From assembly GCA_015689775.1 (NCBI GenBank), contig WVSR01000001.1, positions 1,515,952-1,579,951 on the forward strand: a stretch of DNA of 64,000 nt. The letters run 5' to 3'. Each line of letters starts with the position of its first letter. Within the stretch, counting starts at the first letter, position 1. Under the pieces are notes generated by a model. The model did no database searches, had not been told where the DNA came from, and worked only from the letters and a program-made list of their open reading frames with translations. The DNA is from Rhodobacterales bacterium LSUCC0387 (GTDB lineage Bacteria; Pseudomonadota; Alphaproteobacteria; Rhodobacterales; Rhodobacteraceae). Position numbers and translations under genes: made by a program. Below are positions 7,540 through 16,089 of this stretch, in pieces.

Positions 7540-9189
7540 GTGAAAGTTGAAATGTATAAAGCTATTATGGCTGCACAGATGAGCCGCCGTAATATGCTCA
7601 AAGGTGCAGCCAGCGTCGGCGCAATTGCCGCCGTGGGTGGCGCTGGTGCATTGACAGCACCTAAAGTTGCGAACGCAGGAGGTCATGGTGACGTCCGCGC
7701 TCAAATTCTACAAATTCCGGGGGTAGGAATGGGCTCACCCACCGATGCAGACTGGCAGCGCGTTGGGGAGTTATGCCTTGGTCCGGTCCGAGAGAATGTT
7801 GCGGAAGGTGAGTTTGAAGGAGTTGAACTTACATTCCTTGGCCTCAACAATCAAAACCTTCACAATTTCTTGTTCCGAGGCTTCTTAAAGCCATGGGAGG
7901 CTTACACTGGGGCCAAAATCAACTGGATCGACCTTGCACAGGCAGACTATAACCCCCGCTTGCAGCAGGCTATTGCAACAGGCACTGTCGACTTCGATAT
8001 TATCGAAATGGGCGCCCCGTTTGAGGGCGACACCGCAGGCAAAGGTCTGTTGGATGAAATGCCAGAATGGGTAAAAGACCAGATTGAGGCTGATGATTTA
8101 GTCGGTTATTTGCAGCCGCCAGTTGGAACTTGGGACGGCAAAACCTACCGTATCACTATTGACGGTGATTGCCATACTTTCTGCTATCGTAAGGATTACT
8201 TTGGCGATGGCGCAATTGGTGGGGCCGAAGTACCACGCACTTGGCAACAGGTTAACCAAGTGACCAAGGATTTGGTCGGCAAGACTGACCCGATGACTGG
8301 TCTGCCTGCGCATGGTTATCTTGATCCGCTGAAAGGGTGGGGTGGTTTTGGCTTCTACTTTATTGCCAACCGCGCAGCTGCCTATGCCAAGCACCCAAAT
8401 GACCCAGCGTGGCTGTTTGATCCAGACACCATGGCCCCACGGGTGAACAATCCAGCATGGGTTCAGGCCATCCAAGACGTGATGGATTTGATCGAGACAC
8501 CAGGTGCATACCCTGCAGATCAGATCAATGCTGACCCAGGGACGACAGGCTTCCAGCAATTCTTGGCTGGCACAGGTTCGATGCTAATGTGGTGGGGTGA
8601 TATCGGCTCCAACGCACGCACATCAGATACGTCCGTAGTCGGTGACGTTGTGGGCTTTGGCATTAATCCAGGCTCAGACCGGGTTTACAACTCGCAGACC
8701 GGTCAATGGGAAGACACCTATAACGAGGCGCCCAACATGGCCTATTTGGGCTGGGGCATCTATGTCACCAAAAACGTGCAGGGTGATGACCTTAAGCGTA
8801 AAGCTGCTTGGTCTGCGGCGGCACATCTTGGCGGCAAAGATATATCGTTGTGGATGTCCGCATATCCATCGGGCTTCCAGCCATATCGTAACTCGCACTT
8901 CCAATATGACGAATGGGAAGCAGCGGGCTATGACCGCGATTATGTTGAGGATTATCTGGGCTCGAACGCAGATAGCTACAACCACCCCAACGCGGCAATT
9001 GAACCGCGTATCCCTGGTATCTTCCAATACTACTCGGTGGCGGAAGATGAACTGGCCAAAGGGTTTGCTGGCCAATACGGATCGGCGCAAGAGACCGCCG
9101 ATGCGATTGCCGCTGCCTGGGAAGGCATTACCGATCAAATCGGTAGAGACACCCAAATCAGCCTCTATAGAGCATCTCTCGGGCTATAA
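7540..9189 (+). CDS. Extracellular sugar-binding protein of ABC transporter, Tat-type signal
   Basis: A 549-residue solute-binding protein. It begins with GTG at 7540 after GGGAGGA. Residues 15-45 form a twin-arginine-like leader: SRRNMLKGA, then a hydrophobic AIAAVGGAGAL stretch and cleavage near ANAGG. The mature part reads as a family 1 extracellular binding protein, with segments such as GTVDFDIIEMGAP, GTGSMLMWWGDIG and AAHLGGKDISLWM. It is about 100 residues longer than typical sugar-binding proteins because of an insert after the leader. It binds an unidentified sugar in the periplasm and delivers it to the following permeases. A terminator-like hairpin separates it from the permease genes. 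Confidence 0.88.
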   Translation: MKVEMYKAIMAAQMSRRNMLKGAASVGAIAAVGGAGALTAPKVANAGGHGDVRAQILQIPGVGMGSPTDADWQRVGELCLGPVRENVAEGEFEGVELTFLGLNNQNLHNFLFRGFLKPWEAYTGAKINWIDLAQADYNPRLQQAIATGTVDFDIIEMGAPFEGDTAGKGLLDEMPEWVKDQIEADDLVGYLQPPVGTWDGKTYRITIDGDCHTFCYRKDYFGDGAIGGAEVPRTWQQVNQVTKDLVGKTDPMTGLPAHGYLDPLKGWGGFGFYFIANRAAAYAKHPNDPAWLFDPDTMAPRVNNPAWVQAIQDVMDLIETPGAYPADQINADPGTTGFQQFLAGTGSMLMWWGDIGSNARTSDTSVVGDVVGFGINPGSDRVYNSQTGQWEDTYNEAPNMAYLGWGIYVTKNVQGDDLKRKAAWSAAAHLGGKDISLWMSAYPSGFQPYRNSHFQYDEWEAAGYDRDYVEDYLGSNADSYNHPNAAIEPRIPGIFQYYSVAEDELAKGFAGQYGSAQETADAIAAAWEGITDQIGRDTQISLYRASLGL

Positions 9190-9203
9190 GGCCATAAATG
9201 CAC

Positions 9204-9239
9204 TGTGGCCGATCATTCAGGGTCGGCCACAAATTTTTT
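9204..9239 (+). terminator. Rho-independent terminator/attenuator after binding-protein gene
   Basis: A 9-bp perfect stem TGTGGCCGA/TCGGCCACA with a 10-base loop, followed by AAATTTTTTT. It lies 15 bases after the binding-protein stop codon and 33 bases before the first permease. Partial termination here would give more binding protein than permease, as is common in ABC operons. Confidence 0.8.
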
Positions 9240-9271
9240 AATCCATTTACAGAATAAATCGGGCGATAGGC

Positions 9272-10453
9272 ATGGAAGACGGCGACAGGCTTCACGTGGT
9301 GACGGCGGATCACATTTCGGATCAACGCCGCCGTTTGGGAAAAACCCTTGTCTGGGGATCAGCCGCGCTGATGGCCTTGATCTTTGTCCTACAGACCCTT
9401 GATGGAATTGGCACGCTGACCATCGGGTTTGAAAATTGGCGGCCCTCTCTCTATGCGTATCTATTCTGGTCAACCTGCCTTTGCGTGTCGCAGGTTCTGA
9501 TCCGCGGCGAACATGGCAAGCGCACTTTGTTCGTCCTGCCCGCCGCGTTATTCGTGATCTCTATGGTGGTGTTCCCGCTGCTCTTTGGGTTGGTCATTGC
9601 CTTTTCAGATTGGAACCTCTCATCGCCTGATGGTCGGCAATTTAATGGCATCGACAATCTGCGGCAGATGGCGGGGGATCCGTTCTACTGGAACGCGATG
9701 CGCAACATGGTTTGGTATACGGCCGCTATTGTTGTCGAATATGCGATTGCCTTTGGCCTTGCGCTGTTGCTGAACGGACAAATTCGGGCACGAAAATTCT
9801 TTCGTGTGGCCTTCCTTCTGCCATTAATGCTGTCCCCAGTTGCAGTTAGCTGGATGATCGGCAAATCCATGTTGGAAATTCGCTTCGGCCCGATTTCGCG
9901 TTTCATGCGCTATATCGCCTCTGAGCCTTCAGCCGACCTGCCTGCCCCGCTGTTTTGGATTGGCTCCTATATCAGCGATATTGGACAATGGTTGGGATGG
10001 GCAAGCCCGTCCTTCTTCGGCTCTGCGGGGATTGCGCGCGCGATGATCATGATGATGGACGCGTGGACGTTCATTCCCTTCATGATGATCATGATCCTTG
10101 CAGGGCTTCAGGCAATCCCCCGCGAATTGTTCGAAGCGGCCGAGGTCGATGGCGCCTCGAAATGGCGACAATTCTGGGAGGTGACCTTCCCCTTGATGTT
10201 GCCCGTTTCCATCACTGCTATTTTGATCCGCATTATCTTTAAATTGAAATTGGCGGATATCATCATCAATATCACTTCGGGCGGGCCTGGTGGCGCGACC
10301 GATAGTGTAACCAGCTTTATTTTCCGAGAATATCGTGACCGATCTAATGTGGGATATGGCACGCTTTTGGCGATTGTTTATTTGGTTGTGATCGTGATTG
10401 CGATGACAATCCTGATGAAACTGGCAGATCGCTGGATGAAACCGAGGTATTAA
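9272..10453 (+). CDS. Sugar ABC transporter permease (MalF-like)
   Basis: A 393-residue inner-membrane permease. Two extra N-terminal hydrophobic segments at about residues 27-45 and 60-75 precede the standard six-helix core, so it is longer than the usual 290-310 residues. The EAA loop EAAEVDGASKWRQFWEVTFPLMLPVS near residue 285 is the docking site for the ATPase. It pairs with the permease starting 2 bp after its stop codon. It belongs to the importer with the binding protein upstream and the divergent ATPase. The ribosome site is weak (GATAGG). Confidence 0.9.
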   Translation: MEDGDRLHVVTADHISDQRRRLGKTLVWGSAALMALIFVLQTLDGIGTLTIGFENWRPSLYAYLFWSTCLCVSQVLIRGEHGKRTLFVLPAALFVISMVVFPLLFGLVIAFSDWNLSSPDGRQFNGIDNLRQMAGDPFYWNAMRNMVWYTAAIVVEYAIAFGLALLLNGQIRARKFFRVAFLLPLMLSPVAVSWMIGKSMLEIRFGPISRFMRYIASEPSADLPAPLFWIGSYISDIGQWLGWASPSFFGSAGIARAMIMMMDAWTFIPFMMIMILAGLQAIPRELFEAAEVDGASKWRQFWEVTFPLMLPVSITAILIRIIFKLKLADIIINITSGGPGGATDSVTSFIFREYRDRSNVGYGTLLAIVYLVVIVIAMTILMKLADRWMKPRY

Positions 10454-10454
10454 A

Positions 10455-11372
10455 ATGTCGGCGCAGATTTTCAAAGACAGCGACACTGACCGCAAATTTC
10501 GTCCCGTTTGGTATCTCTCGCGCGGGCTGATCTATGGCGTGTTGATCCTTTGGGCCATTGTGTGTCTGTTTCCAATTTTTTGGACAGCCACAACGGCCTT
10601 TAAGACCGCGCCTGATGTGATGCAGGGCAATATCATCCCTTGGATAGATTTCACGCCCAATTGGTTGGGGTGGAGGTCGCTTGGCCTGTCACCTGACACG
10701 ATTGGAAATGAATCCACTGTGCGCGAGGAATTTCTAAAGCGTTTTTGGAATTCGACCGTAGTCTCTGTCACCGCTTCACTCTTCGCGGTAGTCTTGGGCA
10801 GTTGCGCCGCCTATGGCCTGTCGCGGTTTAGCTATAAATTTGGATTCATGCGCAATTCGGATATCTCGTTTTTCTTCCTCAGCCAGTTGATCCTACCGCC
10901 TGTGGTTTTGGCCCTGCCCTTTTTGGTTTTGTATAAATCGCTTGATCTTCTCGACACGCGGATTGGGTTGATCTTTCTTTATACTCTGACGGTTTTGCCT
11001 ATTGTCATTTGGATCATGCGGGATCAGTTCAGCTCGATCCCAACCGAGTTGGAAGAAGCCGCCTTGGTTGATGGTTTGTCGATCTGGGGGGCCTTTAGCA
11101 CCATCGTGATGCCAATCGCCTTGCCCGGTATGGTGGCCGCGTTCATCTTATCGCTGGTGCTGACATGGAACGAATATTTCTTTGCTGCGCTTCTGACCTC
11201 ATCCGCAGCAAAGACCTTACCCGTGATGGTGGCGTCACAAACGGGGTCACAAGGCATTTCATGGTGGTCTATGGCGGCGCTTTCCTTTGCGGCGATTGTG
11301 CCCTTGATCATTATCGGGATCATCCTTGAGCGATACATCATCAAAGGCATGGCAGCGGGAGCGGTGAAATAA
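10455..11372 (+). CDS. Sugar ABC transporter permease (MalG-like)
   Basis: A 305-residue permease with about six hydrophobic segments, beginning with LIYGVLILWAIVCLFPIFW. A conserved EAA loop EEAALVDGLSIWGAFSTIVMP lies near residue 200. The C-terminus GIILERYIIKGMAAGAVK is typical of MalG-type proteins. It starts 2 bp after the first permease and its stop codon overlaps the next ATG by one base (TAATG), so it is translationally coupled to the FucU-like gene. It imports the same unidentified sugar. Confidence 0.92.
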   Translation: MSAQIFKDSDTDRKFRPVWYLSRGLIYGVLILWAIVCLFPIFWTATTAFKTAPDVMQGNIIPWIDFTPNWLGWRSLGLSPDTIGNESTVREEFLKRFWNSTVVSVTASLFAVVLGSCAAYGLSRFSYKFGFMRNSDISFFFLSQLILPPVVLALPFLVLYKSLDLLDTRIGLIFLYTLTVLPIVIWIMRDQFSSIPTELEEAALVDGLSIWGAFSTIVMPIALPGMVAAFILSLVLTWNEYFFAALLTSSAAKTLPVMVASQTGSQGISWWSMAALSFAAIVPLIIIGIILERYIIKGMAAGAVK

Positions 11373-11827
11373 TGCTGAAGGGCATTGATCAGCGCCTCTC
11401 TGCTGAAATCATTTATGCGCTGATGCAAATGGGGCATGGGGATGATCTGGTGATCTGCGACATTAACCACCCCGCCGTGACAATCGCAAAAGAGACAACA
11501 TATGGCAGTCTGTTGGATATGGCGGGGTGCGATATTTCGACCGCCACGCGCACCATTCTGTCCCTCATGCCGCTTGATAGCTTTGTCCCTGCCCCCGTTA
11601 GGCGGATGCAAGTTGTGGGCGACCCAAATGGTGTGGTTCCCATTTTCGACAAGATGCAGAAGGTTCTTGATGCCTCGAATGGCGCGCCTGTATCGGTCGA
11701 GGCCTTGGAGCGATTTGCCTTCTACGAGGCCGCAAAGCGGGCCTTTTGCATCATTCGTACCGCCGATAGCGGGCCTTACGGCTGCTTTATCCTGAAAAAA
11801 GGTGTTGTGGATTTAGCACCGCTATAG
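11372..11827 (+). CDS. fucU: RbsD/FucU-family sugar mutarotase, second copy
   Basis: A 151-residue paralogue of the protein at 5782-6234. MLKGIDQRL opens it, the catalytic-histidine segment QMGHGDDLV is near residue 19, LMPLDSFVP near 67 and YGCFILKKG at the end. L-fucose mutarotases of this type speed alpha/beta conversion of the imported sugar. It overlaps the permease stop by one base and closes the binding protein-permease-permease operon. Having one mutarotase in each divergent arm of the importer suggests either two sugars or a recent duplication. Confidence 0.88.
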   Translation: MLKGIDQRLSAEIIYALMQMGHGDDLVICDINHPAVTIAKETTYGSLLDMAGCDISTATRTILSLMPLDSFVPAPVRRMQVVGDPNGVVPIFDKMQKVLDASNGAPVSVEALERFAFYEAAKRAFCIIRTADSGPYGCFILKKGVVDLAPL

Positions 11828-11842
11828 CGAGCGGCGGGGGTG

Positions 11843-12583
11843 TTACCTCAGGCGCTTGCGCATCTCAGCCATGATCAAGGAAACCCCTTTCGCGCCAAGC
11901 TCTGGTGTGGCCTGAGTCGCGCTGGACGTATACCATACGGTGTTTTCCGCCATGCGCGCAGCCTCGACCACATCAGGCGCAAGTGCCATCATCAGGGCGG
12001 TTTCCCCCGCACCCGCATGATCAAAGGGATAATGCGCCGTAACCTCAGGCCCCATAAGCGGGTGAATTTTGATCCAGTTGAACGGATCACTGCCCGTGGC
12101 ATGGTCGGCATAGTAATCTGCCATAGCATTATCCCCCCACCACCCTTCGCCACGCGTCTCTTGCAGATACCGAAACAAGGCGCGCCGCGCCGCGAATTTA
12201 AAAGCCAGATCGGTTGGCATACCTGCGGTGAAATTTTCTGATTGGTGATGGATAATACCGTGAATATTGCGAAACCCGATGCGCAAAAGCGCGACAAACA
12301 TATCCTCCGCCAGTACCGCAATCTTGGATGCATCAATATCCATACTGCCAGTGCCCTCTGGCCCCGCAACCGCATAGCTGGCCGCGCCATAGGCAAAGGG
12401 CGGCAGGATCACCAGATCCATCTCCGCCTCAAGACGCGTGAGGATCTCTGTAACCGCCAAGAGATCCATCCCAACGGCCATATGTTCGCCGTGATATTCC
12501 ATAACCCCAAGCGCCAAGGCGACAGGCGTTTTTTCGGCAATCGCGTGCCGAATTTGATGGGGCAACATCCGCTCAAACCGCAT
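11843..12583 (-). CDS. Creatininase-family amidohydrolase/lactone-type hydrolase
   Basis: A 246-residue member of the creatininase family of metal hydrolases. Likely ligands lie in GVMEYHGEHMAVGMD (residues 27-41), HHQSENF near 112 and DHAGAGETALMMA near 190, where glutamate, histidine and aspartate normally bind two metals. Family members hydrolyse creatinine, but others open cyclic sugar or inositol intermediates, such as 3-dehydro-scyllo-inosose hydrolase IolN. It overlaps the FGGY kinase by one base and is the last gene of the BtpA-M42-kinase-creatininase unit, so a sugar ring-opening or deamidating step is more likely here than creatinine breakdown. Confidence 0.82.
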   Translation of the reverse strand: MRFERMLPHQIRHAIAEKTPVALALGVMEYHGEHMAVGMDLLAVTEILTRLEAEMDLVILPPFAYGAASYAVAGPEGTGSMDIDASKIAVLAEDMFVALLRIGFRNIHGIIHHQSENFTAGMPTDLAFKFAARRALFRYLQETRGEGWWGDNAMADYYADHATGSDPFNWIKIHPLMGPEVTAHYPFDHAGAGETALMMALAPDVVEAARMAENTVWYTSSATQATPELGAKGVSLIMAEMRKRLR

Positions 12584-14079
12584 TATTGCCCCCCAGATAG
12601 GCTATGCGCTACGCCACGGCTGTCTTCATATAATTGGCGGAACAGCTCATAGTGACGGGCGTGCGCCACGCTACGGTTGGGCGCCACTTCGTGGGTGGCA
12701 GGGTTCCATCTGCTGATATCCTCAGGCTGCGCAGCCCCAATGGCGCAGGCGGCAAGGAATGCATCTCCAAATGACGCACCGATAGTCTTTTCACAGAGTA
12801 TCTGCGGGATATTCCCGAAATCGGAGGTTGCCTGTAACCACAGCGGGTTTTTCGTGCCGCCCCCAACCGCCAAACAGCGTTCAGGCGCATGGTCAATCTC
12901 GCGATAGGTTTCGATGACATGGGCGGTTCCCATCGCGATCCCCTCAATCAAGGCGCGATAGATATCACCACGGCTATGGGTCAGGTTCAGGCCAAAAATC
13001 GCCCCTTTTGCCAGCGGGTCATGGATCGGCGTCCTTTCGCCCGAAAAATAAGGCAAGACCAAAACGCCATTGGCCCCAACAGAAGAGGCTGCCGCCTCCT
13101 TTGCCAACGCGCCAAAGGCCGTGTCCTTGGGCAGGTCAGCGGCAAACCTGTCGCGGAACCAATGGGTCAGCGTGCCCGATGTGGCAAGGCCCGCCATTGA
13201 AGCGTGGCTGTCGGGCCAAAGCCATGGTGCATACCACAGTCGTGCGTCACTCACCCGTTCTGCGGTGCGCTGTATGATAAAGATGGTCGAGCCATACATC
13301 ATCATCATATCACCCGCCTCTTGCACCCCGACACTCAGCGCCTCGGCGGCGGCATCAATTGTGCCTGCCGTGACGGGGGTGCCAACGACCAATCCCGTCT
13401 GCGCTGCGGCCTGTTGAGTCACCCGCCCTGCAATCTCACTTGACCATAAAAGGCGGGGCAAACGCCGCGTTTCGATGATTTGATCGCTTAAGGATTGCGT
13501 CCAGTCCTGCGTAGTTACATCGTAGAGCGGGCTGAAATTTGCGGCCGTGTAGTGATCAATGACATATTCCCCCGTCAGGCGATGCACGAGAAACGAAGTC
13601 GAGGTTAGGATTTTCGCGGTTGCCGCAAAAAGATCGGGATGCGTCTCTTTCAGCCATAGAATTTTCGGCCCTACAGATTGCGAGGTCAGCGCGTTGCCGC
13701 AGCGCGCCAGGATCTGATCTTTGCCAATCTCTGCATTAAGGCGGTCAATTTGCGCGGTAGCGCGGGTATCCACTCCATAAAGCACCCCATTCATCAAAGG
13801 CGTGCCTGAGGCACCCACGGGCAGCATACAGGGACCGATGGCTGAGGTGGCGATGCTGGCAATCTCATGCGGATCAATCCCAGACTGGGCAAGCAGCGCC
13901 TTGGTGACAGCAACGAAATCACCCCACCAATCTTCCTCTGCGCGATGCTCGGCCCAGCCTGCGCGTGGCACGATCATCTCATGTCTAACAGCGGCCTGCG
14001 CCAAGATCTGACCTACCTGATTGGTCAAAACACCTTTTGTCTCATAGGTGCCAATGTCTACGCCAAGAAATACGGCCAT
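12583..14079 (-). CDS. FGGY-family carbohydrate kinase
   Basis: A 498-residue kinase of the xylulokinase/glycerol kinase family. The N-terminal phosphate loop FLGVDIGTYETKGVL is at residues 4-18. GTIDAAAEALSVG near 240 contains the catalytic aspartate region, and the C-terminal nucleotide segment LAVGGGTKNPLWLQ lies near 410. It phosphorylates a keto-sugar or polyol with ATP; the substrate is not evident. It lies 15 bp downstream of the M42 peptidase gene and overlaps the creatininase gene. Alternative assignments are L-fuculokinase, xylulokinase or another FGGY member. Confidence 0.88.
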   Translation of the reverse strand: MAVFLGVDIGTYETKGVLTNQVGQILAQAAVRHEMIVPRAGWAEHRAEEDWWGDFVAVTKALLAQSGIDPHEIASIATSAIGPCMLPVGASGTPLMNGVLYGVDTRATAQIDRLNAEIGKDQILARCGNALTSQSVGPKILWLKETHPDLFAATAKILTSTSFLVHRLTGEYVIDHYTAANFSPLYDVTTQDWTQSLSDQIIETRRLPRLLWSSEIAGRVTQQAAAQTGLVVGTPVTAGTIDAAAEALSVGVQEAGDMMMMYGSTIFIIQRTAERVSDARLWYAPWLWPDSHASMAGLATSGTLTHWFRDRFAADLPKDTAFGALAKEAAASSVGANGVLVLPYFSGERTPIHDPLAKGAIFGLNLTHSRGDIYRALIEGIAMGTAHVIETYREIDHAPERCLAVGGGTKNPLWLQATSDFGNIPQILCEKTIGASFGDAFLAACAIGAAQPEDISRWNPATHEVAPNRSVAHARHYELFRQLYEDSRGVAHSLSGGQ

Positions 14080-14094
14080 AGCCCAAGCCCCCCG

Positions 14095-15186
14095 TTAATC
14101 GCGGTTGAGATTGAAATCTGGGCCAATTTGCGCAAGCCCTGTTTCAAGAAGCTGCGAAAGATCCTGTAAATCACTGAGCGCGCAAACCTCGAGACTGGAA
14201 TGGGTGTAGCGACACGGAAAGCCCAAATCGATTGCGGCAACACCCTGCCCCATCTGCTGAATATAGGACAGGTCGGTCAACACCCCGACCTGCGCGCTGC
14301 GCTGAATGGGCAGATTGGCCACTTTGGCAGCGCCTTCGAACAGGGCAACCATCTTTGGATTCGGGATCACGCCATTGAGGGTGCCCCGGCCATGAAAGGA
14401 ATAGAGTGACATTCCAGGGCCACCGCCCAAAACCATGTCTCCCCGATCCGCCATGTCAGGTGTGTCGCAGGCCAGCATCAGATCCAATTGAATGGCAATA
14501 TCAGGCTGCAGAATTTGTGCAGCAGACATTGCACCACGCAAATTGAATTCTTCTTGAACCGAAAAGACGATGGCAACAGGCGGCCCTGATTTGCGCGCCT
14601 TAAGCCGCGCGGCCAGATCCAGAAGAACGGCACAGCCCGCGCGATCATCAACGGCCGTGCCCGCAATGCGGCCATTCGCCAATTCGATCACATTGGGCCG
14701 ATAGACCACGGGCGTGCCGATTTGCACTCCTGCGGCCTCTGCCTCGGCCTTGCTTGTGAAGCCTGCATCGATGCAGATCTGCGGCGTGGTCAAAACCTGA
14801 TATTTCTCATCAGGGGCGGTTGCGTGATGCGATTTATTGGCAATCACAGCATCAATATCCCGTCCCTCCCCGATGCAGAGGCGCACCGCCTGAGAGGCTT
14901 GTGCGCGCTCTGGCACGCCGCCCATGCGCTCAACCCTGATGCTGCCATCGCCTTCGATTTTACGCACAAAGAACCCAAGCTGATCCATATGCGCAAAAAC
15001 CATCAGTGATGGCGCCGCAGGATCGCCTGAAAACCGCGCAATGAGATTGCCGAGCCTGTCGGTTTCATGCGCAATACCCATTTGCGACAGTCGCGCCGCA
15101 ATGGCGCGGCGCACCCGATCCTCATGGCCAGACAGGCCCACGATCTGCATCAGATCAATAAGATCTTTTTTTAATTGCCTGTTCAT
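14095..15186 (-). CDS. M42-family metallopeptidase (FrvX/SgcX type)
   Basis: A 363-residue di-metal aminopeptidase-like protein. Metal-site motifs are VFAHMDQLG near residue 65, GTAVDDRAGCAVL near 180, SVQEEFNLRG near 210 and LACDTPD near 238, with a final histidine in RYTHSSLE. Members of this family are tetrahedral aminopeptidases, but FrvX and SgcX homologues occur inside sugar operons with unproved roles. It overlaps the BtpA gene by 4 bases (ATGA) and precedes the FGGY kinase. The BtpA-M42 pairing also occurs in the E. coli sgc operon (sgcQ, sgcX), supporting a carbohydrate rather than proteolytic job. Confidence 0.85.
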   Translation of the reverse strand: MNRQLKKDLIDLMQIVGLSGHEDRVRRAIAARLSQMGIAHETDRLGNLIARFSGDPAAPSLMVFAHMDQLGFFVRKIEGDGSIRVERMGGVPERAQASQAVRLCIGEGRDIDAVIANKSHHATAPDEKYQVLTTPQICIDAGFTSKAEAEAAGVQIGTPVVYRPNVIELANGRIAGTAVDDRAGCAVLLDLAARLKARKSGPPVAIVFSVQEEFNLRGAMSAAQILQPDIAIQLDLMLACDTPDMADRGDMVLGGGPGMSLYSFHGRGTLNGVIPNPKMVALFEGAAKVANLPIQRSAQVGVLTDLSYIQQMGQGVAAIDLGFPCRYTHSSLEVCALSDLQDLSQLLETGLAQIGPDFNLNRD

Positions 15187-15986
15187 CTGATTGCTCGCAC
15201 CCGATCCATGAAATCCTTAGCCCGATCAGGATCAACTGCGTTCCAAGTGTGCCCATCCACCTTAAGCGCCGATCCGATAATACAGCCATCCGCGACCCGC
15301 ATGACATCAGCCACAGTTTCGTGCTTAACGCCTGTATTAGCCAGAACGGGCGCATCGGGCAAAGCTGCCTTAACGCTTTCCAGATCCTCCATTTTTGCGG
15401 CCTCGCCTGTAATGGTGCCAGAGACTAAAACCGCATCAGGGATAGAAGAGAACACGGCGCTGCGCGCACGATCAGCGATCGAGCGCTGATCAAGGCTATA
15501 GGCAAATTCAGCGCTGATATTGAAAAACTTTGCAACATCGCCCGCGCCAACACGCGCGCCATAGCGATAGGCCGCCCCCGCATCAGGCGCCCAAACCCCC
15601 ATATCCGAGGCATAGGTGCCCGTGAAAATCTCACGCACAAAACGCGCGCCCGTTGCTACGGCCAAGGCAAGGCTTGCCTTGGGATCCCACAGAACATTCA
15701 CGCCAAAAGGCACCGTGATCTCATCATGCAGCCTACCGATGACATAGGCCATGGTCGCGGTCGAGGCGGTATCTACATCCAATTCATAGGGGCGATCATT
15801 CTCATTTCCAAACATCACTGCATCAACGCCTGCGGCCTGCAAGGCCTGTAAATCTTTCCTGCAGCCTGCAATCAACCCCTCAATACCTGCCTCTACATTG
15901 TAGAGAGGCGCACCTGGCAGGGCGCCGAAATGAACCATGGCGATGACAGGTTTTTTATCGCCAAAAATAGCTTTGAATTTCTGCAC
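15183..15986 (-). CDS. BtpA/SgcQ-family protein
   Basis: A 267-residue TIM-barrel protein of the BtpA family. It shows KPVIAMVHFGALPGAPLY near residue 12, VDAVMFGNENDRPY near 50, PFGVNVLWDPKASLALA near 88 and VLANTGVKHETV near 220. BtpA was named for photosystem I accumulation in cyanobacteria; the bacterial SgcQ homologues lie in sugar operons and their reaction is not established. A GTG at 15986 is preferred over the ATG at 16019 because GGGAGAG lies 4 bases before it. It heads a four-gene operon; an operator lies 74 bases upstream at 16060-16071. Confidence 0.83.
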   Translation of the reverse strand: MQKFKAIFGDKKPVIAMVHFGALPGAPLYNVEAGIEGLIAGCRKDLQALQAAGVDAVMFGNENDRPYELDVDTASTATMAYVIGRLHDEITVPFGVNVLWDPKASLALAVATGARFVREIFTGTYASDMGVWAPDAGAAYRYGARVGAGDVAKFFNISAEFAYSLDQRSIADRARSAVFSSIPDAVLVSGTITGEAAKMEDLESVKAALPDAPVLANTGVKHETVADVMRVADGCIIGSALKVDGHTWNAVDPDRAKDFMDRVRAIR

Positions 15987-16059
15987 GATACTCTCCCATG
16001 CGAGACTTGCGCGAGACATAGCCTAACGTGAAACCATCTTGCATCCAAGGCAAAACATA

Positions 16060-16071
16060 CTAGCATGTTAG
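16060..16071. promoter_or_regulatory. Palindrome-like operator 2, CTAGCATGTTAG (probable GntR site)
   Basis: A 12-bp element with one mismatch to the perfect palindrome at 7403-7414. It sits in the short divergent region between the BtpA operon (leftward) and the aldo/keto reductase (rightward start 16090), 18 bases before the latter's ATG. That position would cover the transcription start or leader of the rightward unit. The flanks ACTAG...TTAGT extend the symmetry by one base pair each side. Confidence 0.65.
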
Positions 16072-16089
16072 TTAAACTTCAGAGGGCGC

